In this document: in pieces, positions 6,494 to 10,112 of the stretch | How the letters are laid out: each line of letters begins with the position of its first letter | Position numbering within the stretch: position 1 is the first letter of the stretch | NCBI GenBank assembly: GCA_046052705.1 | Contig: JBJOLU010000051.1 | Coordinates: forward strand, 1 to 10,112 | DNA from: JBBATK01 sp046052705 | GTDB taxonomy: Bacteria; Bacteroidota; Ignavibacteria; Kapaibacteriales; NICIL-2 | Direction of reading: 5' to 3' | DNA length: 10,112 nucleotides | The notes under the pieces: model-generated | Databases searched by the model: none | Told to the model about the DNA's origin: nothing | The model's input: only the letters and a program-made list of their open reading frames with translations | Position numbers and translations under genes: made by a program

Positions 6494-8743
6494 TTACGCA
6501 CGGCGCAATCGCAGGCTATTACTCACTACTGATATGGAACTCATTGCCATGGCGATTCCTGCCATCATAGGGTCCATGCTCAGCCCGGTGATAGAATCGA
6601 AAAAACCTGTGGCTATGGGAATGAGCAGCACGTTGTATCCAAAAGCCCACACAAGATTCTGACGCACCACTCGCATGGTCCTGCGGGCCAGATCCAGAGC
6701 GGTGTTCACGCCTCTGATTTCCGATCCCACCAGCACGATCTGTGCGGCGTGCTGCGCTATATCGCTTCCACGGCCCATAGCAATACTTACATCGGCTCGG
6801 GCCAGCGACTGCGCGTCGTTCATTCCGTCTCCCACCATGGCCACCACGGCGCCACGTTGTTGCAGCTCTTGCACGTAGCGTTCTTTTTGCTCGGGTGTGC
6901 ATCGCCATTCAGCATGTGTAATCCTCACTTGCGCTGCGGCACGTTCCACCGCTTCTTGAGTATCACCGGACAGCAGATGGGTGTTTACTCCGCGAGCACG
7001 CAGCAGCGCCACCACATCGGCAGCATGAGCACCAAGATCGGCTTGCAGATCTACCGCGCAGGCCACACGCTCGCCCACCGCAAATATTACGGTTGCATTG
7101 CGCATCTGCTCCGGCACCTTCACTCCACTCTGCTCTACGAATTGCAAAGAGCCAACCAATACTATTTGGCCGTCCCAGCGCGCAGACATACCCTGGCCGG
7201 GATGTTCACGAATGTCCGTGACTTCCTTTACATGCTGTGCGCCCTTCGATTCCAATTCGCGAACTATAGCTTTGGCATGTGGGTGGCTCGACCCGCGTTC
7301 TACGGTATACAGTACGCCTGCAAGGGGCGCAAAATCTAGTGTTGAAGCCGTGCGTAGGTGCACTGTAACTGTGCCTGCATCGGTAAGCGTACCGGTTTTA
7401 TCGAAGATCACATCGCTCACGCTTGCTGCTCGCTCCAGCGCTTCGGCATCTTTTACAAGAATGCCTTTAGAGGCAGCTCGCTGAATACCCACCACAAGCG
7501 CAATCGGCGCAGCCAATCCCAGCGCGCAGGGGCAGGCCACAATCAATACAGTGATAGCAGATGCAATTGCCGTAGGCAGCGCTGCAATACCGCCAATACC
7601 GCACCACACCGCAAAGGTGATGAGTGCAATAGCAAGTATAGCGGGTACAAACACCGATGAGGCAAAATCCACAAAGCGTTGTGCAGCAACGTGCGTGTCT
7701 TGTGCGGCACGAACCGCACGTTCTATGGAGCGAATCATGGTGTCGTCTGCCACGCTACGCGTGTCCATGATCACCACACCATCGTGGTTCAAGGTACCGG
7801 CAAACACCACACTGCCGGGTGCTTTGGGAACAGGAGCGCTCTCGCCCGTCAGGAAGGATTCATCCACGTAGGTTGTGCCGGTGTGCACCACACCGTCCGC
7901 AGGGAATCGCTCTCCGGGCAATACTCGCAGTATGTCACCACTCTGTAGATCCTGAATAGGAATCTCCGTTTCACTACCGGTTTCTATTCCGGTTTGTGTT
8001 TCTGTTTCTGTTTGTAAAGCTGTACCTGCCTCCGGCTCACTCGCGCTGCGAAGGCGGCGAACTCTAGCCGGCACCAAGGACCGTATCGCCGCCGTCGCGC
8101 CGCGAGCTTTTTGCTTGGCATTTTCCTCCACCACTTTGCCAATAAGCACCGTGGCAACGATCACTGCAGCCGATTCAAAAAACACATGGCCGTGAATTCC
8201 CAGCGAGTGCAACCACTGCTCTTGGAACACAACCACCAGGCTCCACACAAAGGCCAGCCCTGTGCTCAGCGCTACCAGTGTATCCATTGAAACACTCTTT
8301 CGCCGCGCCTGCTGAAAAGCATGAACAAAAAAATCGCGGCCGCAGATAAGCATCACCGCCAACGACAACACTCCCTGTGCCAGCAGCGATTCACTCGATG
8401 CCTGCATGTCCATTCCAAGCACAACCAGCGGAATGCAGAGCACGCTGCCAATTACTGCCGAACGTTTGAGCGATTGCAAGCGCGCTGCGTCCCGAAGCTC
8501 TATCTCCGCTTCGTTTTCCGGTACCTGCGGAAGAATATCATAACCGAACAATTGCAATCCCTCTCGCAGCTTTTGCGTGGATGTTTGCGTAGAGCGGAAG
8601 GAAATAGCTGCTGTTTGTGTTCCGTAATTCACCGTAGCATTCACCACCCCGGGCTGTGCACTTAAGAGTGATGTTACGCTATGCGCGCAAGCCGCGCACG
8701 ACATTCCAATCACCCGATAATGTTGTTGAACTTGAAAGTCCAT
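6494..8743 (-). CDS. copA: CopA-type Cu(+)-exporting P1B ATPase
   Basis: Pumps Cu(I) (or Ag(I)) out of the cytoplasm using ATP, at the inner membrane. The 749-residue protein has one N-terminal heavy-metal-associated domain with GMSCAAC (Cys16, Cys19). The P1B core follows: TGES at 299-302 in the actuator domain, the CPC metal site at 404-406, the phosphorylated Asp448 in DKTGTLT, the SSHPHA motif (His487-Pro488) and GDGMND at 638-643. Tyr703-Asn704 and the MSS at 734-736 in the last two helices complete the canonical Cu(+)-ATPase (P1B-1) metal-site signature. Length is typical for a one-HMA CopA. An oddity is a Thr/Glu/Gln-rich insertion at about 233-260 in the actuator domain. The ATG at 8741-8743 lies just before the HMA domain and has no SD. 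It follows the copper chaperone gene on the same strand, 155 bases downstream, and is probably co-transcribed with it. It converges on arsC. Confidence 0.95.
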   Translation of the reverse strand: MDFQVQQHYRVIGMSCAACAHSVTSLLSAQPGVVNATVNYGTQTAAISFRSTQTSTQKLREGLQLFGYDILPQVPENEAEIELRDAARLQSLKRSAVIGSVLCIPLVVLGMDMQASSESLLAQGVLSLAVMLICGRDFFVHAFQQARRKSVSMDTLVALSTGLAFVWSLVVVFQEQWLHSLGIHGHVFFESAAVIVATVLIGKVVEENAKQKARGATAAIRSLVPARVRRLRSASEPEAGTALQTETETQTGIETGSETEIPIQDLQSGDILRVLPGERFPADGVVHTGTTYVDESFLTGESAPVPKAPGSVVFAGTLNHDGVVIMDTRSVADDTMIRSIERAVRAAQDTHVAAQRFVDFASSVFVPAILAIALITFAVWCGIGGIAALPTAIASAITVLIVACPCALGLAAPIALVVGIQRAASKGILVKDAEALERAASVSDVIFDKTGTLTDAGTVTVHLRTASTLDFAPLAGVLYTVERGSSHPHAKAIVRELESKGAQHVKEVTDIREHPGQGMSARWDGQIVLVGSLQFVEQSGVKVPEQMRNATVIFAVGERVACAVDLQADLGAHAADVVALLRARGVNTHLLSGDTQEAVERAAAQVRITHAEWRCTPEQKERYVQELQQRGAVVAMVGDGMNDAQSLARADVSIAMGRGSDIAQHAAQIVLVGSEIRGVNTALDLARRTMRVVRQNLVWAFGYNVLLIPIATGFFDSITGLSMDPMMAGIAMAMSSISVVSNSLRLRRA
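7964..8047 (-). repeat. Thr/Glu-rich low-complexity insertion within CopA
   Basis: Codons 233-260 encode a segment rich in Thr, Glu, Gln and Gly; residues 244-260 alone contain six Thr and five Glu. On the plus strand it appears as repeated GTTTCT/GGTTT units. It falls between RSLVPARVRRLR and IPIQDLQSGD, where the family normally has only a short turn carrying a few charged residues. It is in frame and both flanks are intact. Confidence 0.65.
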
Positions 8744-8820
8744 AAAGGCAGGGGAAGAATTTTACCGCGATGATATCCGGCGGCTCAATGAAGAAGCGCG
8801 GCCACGGCAGAAGCGGTTAG

Positions 8821-8840
8821 ACTGAAGTAAACTGAAGTAA
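8821..8840. repeat. 10-bp tandem duplication in the chaperone-copA spacer
   Basis: ACTGAAGTAA occurs twice back to back (8821-8830 and 8831-8840), followed by a related GTCTGAAGGA at 8844-8853. The spacer (8744-8898) has no gene and no convincing terminator. A five-base hairpin (CTGCC at 8874-8878, GGCAG at 8884-8888) lies just after the chaperone stop but is not followed by a T run in the transcript. Confidence 0.5.
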
Positions 8841-8898
8841 ATAGTCTGAAGGAAAACGTCTGCAAGCAATACTCTGCCATGCCGGCAGCTGCTGCGTG

Positions 8899-9132
8899 TT
8901 AGGCTGCGGCTTGAAGTTGCGCGTTAAAACCAACTTTTTCAATCATCGCAATCATGTTTGAAATCACTGCAGAACTCGGCGCAGCAGCGGCATCATACTC
9001 CACGGTGGCAGAGGCGCCCGGCCGATCTACCTGTACGCTTTTTACTCCATCTACCATGCTAAGGGCGCGCTGTATAGTCTGCACACAGCCATCACATTTC
9101 ATTCCTTGTACCGACAACACACAAGATTCCAT
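8899..9132 (-). CDS. copZ: CopZ-like heavy-metal-associated (HMA) copper chaperone
   Basis: A 77-residue soluble protein made of a single HMA domain. The metal site GMKCDGC (Cys13, Cys16) sits in the first loop, followed by a helix (VQTIQRALSMVDGV) and a strand (KSVQVDRP), the ferredoxin-like pattern of the family. Its size matches CopZ/Atx1-type chaperones. It would bind Cu(I) and deliver it to the N-terminal domain or the membrane entry site of the ATPase encoded next. I chose the ATG at 9130-9132 because the domain begins directly after it. A frame opening at 9216 would add 28 Arg-rich residues without family similarity and would run through the likely -10 box and inverted repeats. No SD is seen before the chosen start. 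The C-terminal helix ends in an Ala-rich tail. An alternative metal such as Zn or Hg is possible, but the CopA neighbour favours copper. Confidence 0.88.
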   Translation of the reverse strand: MESCVLSVQGMKCDGCVQTIQRALSMVDGVKSVQVDRPGASATVEYDAAAAPSSAVISNMIAMIEKVGFNAQLQAAA

Positions 9133-9154
9133 AGGAAGTAATCGTTGGTAAATA

Positions 9155-9187
9155 TTTATATGGCGTATGCTAACGCCTGATCGGCGT
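9155..9187 (-). promoter_or_regulatory. Putative promoter/operator of the copZ-copA unit
   Basis: On the minus strand a TATAAA box (9155-9160) lies 22 bases before the copZ ATG, which would give a leader of about 15 bases. Immediately upstream is the inverted repeat GGCGT-TAGCAT-ACGCC (9162-9177); its GGCGT arm also pairs with an ACGCC at 9183-9187 across GATCA. The position is where an operator overlapping a promoter spacer would be expected. It does not match CueR or CsoR consensus sites as I know them, and no -35 hexamer is convincing. The site is seen; its regulatory role is inference. Confidence 0.4.
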
Positions 9188-9300
9188 CGTATTCTTACGC
9201 AGTCAAAACTATACACGAATCGCCGGCGGCTTTGTACATGATTGCAACAAAGCTGTACAGGGCAGATCTACGGGGCATTTGCATCTACCCGGCTAACCCA

Positions 9301-9330
9301 ATAAGCTACCCTAGGCTACCCACAGCTACC
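9301..9330. repeat. Three to four 10-bp repeats of a GCTACC core
   Basis: ATAAGCTACC, CTAGGCTACC and CACAGCTACC follow one another at 9301-9330 with exact 10-base spacing of the GCTACC core. A weaker copy, GGCTAACC, precedes them at 9291-9298. The repeats lie about 20 bases after the stop of the LiaF-like gene and upstream of the copZ promoter region. Ten-base phasing puts the cores on one face of the helix, as for a cooperative protein-binding site, but they could equally be a duplication remnant. Confidence 0.55.
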
Positions 9331-9351
9331 TTAGATGCATACTCAGATGTG

Positions 9352-10112
9352 TTACACGTAGCGAATTTTCACTTCGGCAAGTGCGCCGGAGATATCGATA
9401 GTCAGCCTGGGTTTGTCTGCTGCCGGCATGGGGATGGCAGCTCCGAGCGAGTGTATACTACCCATCACAATTGTTCCCAGTACCGACACATTCCAGCCGG
9501 CGGGAACAACAATCTCTGCCGAGCCCAGCGTGCACTCAATCATAAGCGTAGCGCCACCGGGAGCAATAACAGCACGGCGGAAGTCTACTACCATCGAGCC
9601 CAGTAATACAGTACCTCTGCCATTGGTGAACGACTGCGAGGTCGCCACAAATTTTCCTTCGTTCAGAGTAGTCTCCATGGCAATGGAATTATCCGAAACA
9701 AAGCGTACGTCGTCGTCGTAGTTCTCGCTATATCCACTGCTGAAGTTGTTGGCATTGGTGTACCTGTCGTTCGTGCTCGAGGCGTTAGAAGAACTACCCG
9801 CCTCATCACTTCCATCACCCACACTAAATGTATAGGCCCGCTCACGGCTTGCAAATCGCTTCGGTTTGCGAATGAGCATGGAAAGGCCAAGAACAATAAG
9901 CGCTGAAGGGAGAATGAAGGCCCATAGATCAATATCATACACATTGTCGGCCAGGAATACCACTCCCACAACAATTGATATAAGCGGCGCAGTGATTTTC
10001 CGCGGGTTCTGTATCAGCTCATTTACACCATAGATAATCAGCAATACCGGCCACCAGGTGAACAGCGCATCAAAAGCCAAATCGAAGACATCTATATAGC
10101 CCAGGCGTTCCA
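9352..10112 (-). CDS. LiaF-like membrane protein (cell-wall-active antibiotics response family), partial
   Basis: The reading frame stays open to the window edge, so the N-terminus is missing. The first visible codons (RLGYIDVFDL, running into FTWWPVLLIIYGVNEL) are the end of the first unit of the family's N-terminal membrane region. A second similar unit follows (VGVVFLADNVYDIDLW, then ILPSALIVLGLSMLI), so the membrane part is an internal duplication. A basic stretch (RKPKRF) and a Ser/Asn/Asp-rich linker lead to a C-terminal beta-rich domain of about 115 residues: GKFVAT, GSMVVDFRRAVIAPGG, CTLGSAEIVVPAGWNVSV and a terminal EVKIRYV, as in LiaF. In Firmicutes LiaF restrains the LiaRS envelope-stress system; related proteins elsewhere occur without LiaRS and their role is less clear. 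A TTG at 10078-10080 is not the true start because the family match extends upstream of it. It is on the same strand as copZ, 219 bases upstream of it, and is probably a separate unit. Confidence 0.82.
   Translation of the reverse strand, partial: ERLGYIDVFDLAFDALFTWWPVLLIIYGVNELIQNPRKITAPLISIVVGVVFLADNVYDIDLWAFILPSALIVLGLSMLIRKPKRFASRERAYTFSVGDGSDEAGSSSNASSTNDRYTNANNFSSGYSENYDDDVRFVSDNSIAMETTLNEGKFVATSQSFTNGRGTVLLGSMVVDFRRAVIAPGGATLMIECTLGSAEIVVPAGWNVSVLGTIVMGSIHSLGAAIPMPAADKPRLTIDISGALAEVKIRYV

Noticed and set aside
6749..7339. Plus-strand open frame of 196 codons antisense to copA
   Set aside because: It overlaps the nucleotide-binding and phosphorylation region of CopA, whose motifs are intact; the antisense translation is His/Arg-rich without a domain.
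8874..8888. CTGCC/GGCAG hairpin after the copZ stop as a terminator
   Set aside because: The five-base stem lacks a following U tract in the transcript direction; read-through to copA is expected.
9133..9216. N-terminal extension of the HMA protein to an ATG at 9216
   Set aside because: The added 28 residues are Arg-rich and unlike the family, and the DNA holds the likely -10 box and inverted repeats of the promoter.

Overview
The window looks like a chromosomal segment of a bacterium from the Bacteroidota/Chlorobi-Ignavibacteria-Kapabacteria side of the tree. The main evidence is a large secreted S8 serine protease ending in a type IX secretion (Por) sorting domain, a system known only from that superphylum. 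Most start codons also lack a clear Shine-Dalgarno (SD) sequence, which fits. Base composition is moderate and similar across genes, and I see no IS element, phage gene, tRNA, rRNA or CRISPR array. The phylum assignment is inference; the species cannot be named from this window.

Layout from left to right. Positions 14-1003 (minus) encode a cytoplasmic L-asparaginase with a GTG start behind a good SD. A non-coding gap of about 400 bases separates it from the divergent protease gene (1406-4315, plus). A convergent two-gene unit follows on the minus strand: a GNAT acetyltransferase (5096-5617) whose stop overlaps the start of a membrane-anchored protein of unknown function (4398-5099) in an ATGA junction. 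Divergent from it at 5824-6342 (plus) is an ArsC-type arsenate reductase/LMW-phosphatase-fold protein that lacks the usual third redox cysteine. A repeat-rich spacer, with five to six copies of a 13-bp tandem repeat, separates arsC from a convergent copper-export unit on the minus strand. That unit is a CopZ-like metallochaperone (8899-9132) followed by a CopA-type Cu(+) P1B-ATPase (6494-8743). At the right edge (9352-10112, minus) is a LiaF-like membrane protein of the cell-wall-stress response type, cut off by the window end.

How the genes may work together: the small HMA protein would hand Cu(I) to the ATPase for export, and the neighbouring ArsC-like gene makes this a small metal/metalloid-handling neighbourhood. 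No metal-sensing regulator is visible, but the promoter region of the chaperone gene carries a compact set of inverted GGCGT/ACGCC arms next to a -10-like box. The LiaF-like protein points to envelope stress, the protease to secreted proteolysis, and the asparaginase to asparagine/ammonia metabolism; no functional tie between these is visible.

A recurring theme is short tandem duplication: 13-bp units at 6351-6428, 10-bp units at 9301-9330 and 8821-8840, 12-bp in-frame units at the start of the acetyltransferase, and Thr/Glu- and Gln/Ser/Glu-rich loops in CopA and in the protease sorting domain. I found no convincing new defence or mobile system. The best leads are the altered ArsC, the uncharacterised coupled membrane protein, and the repeats.
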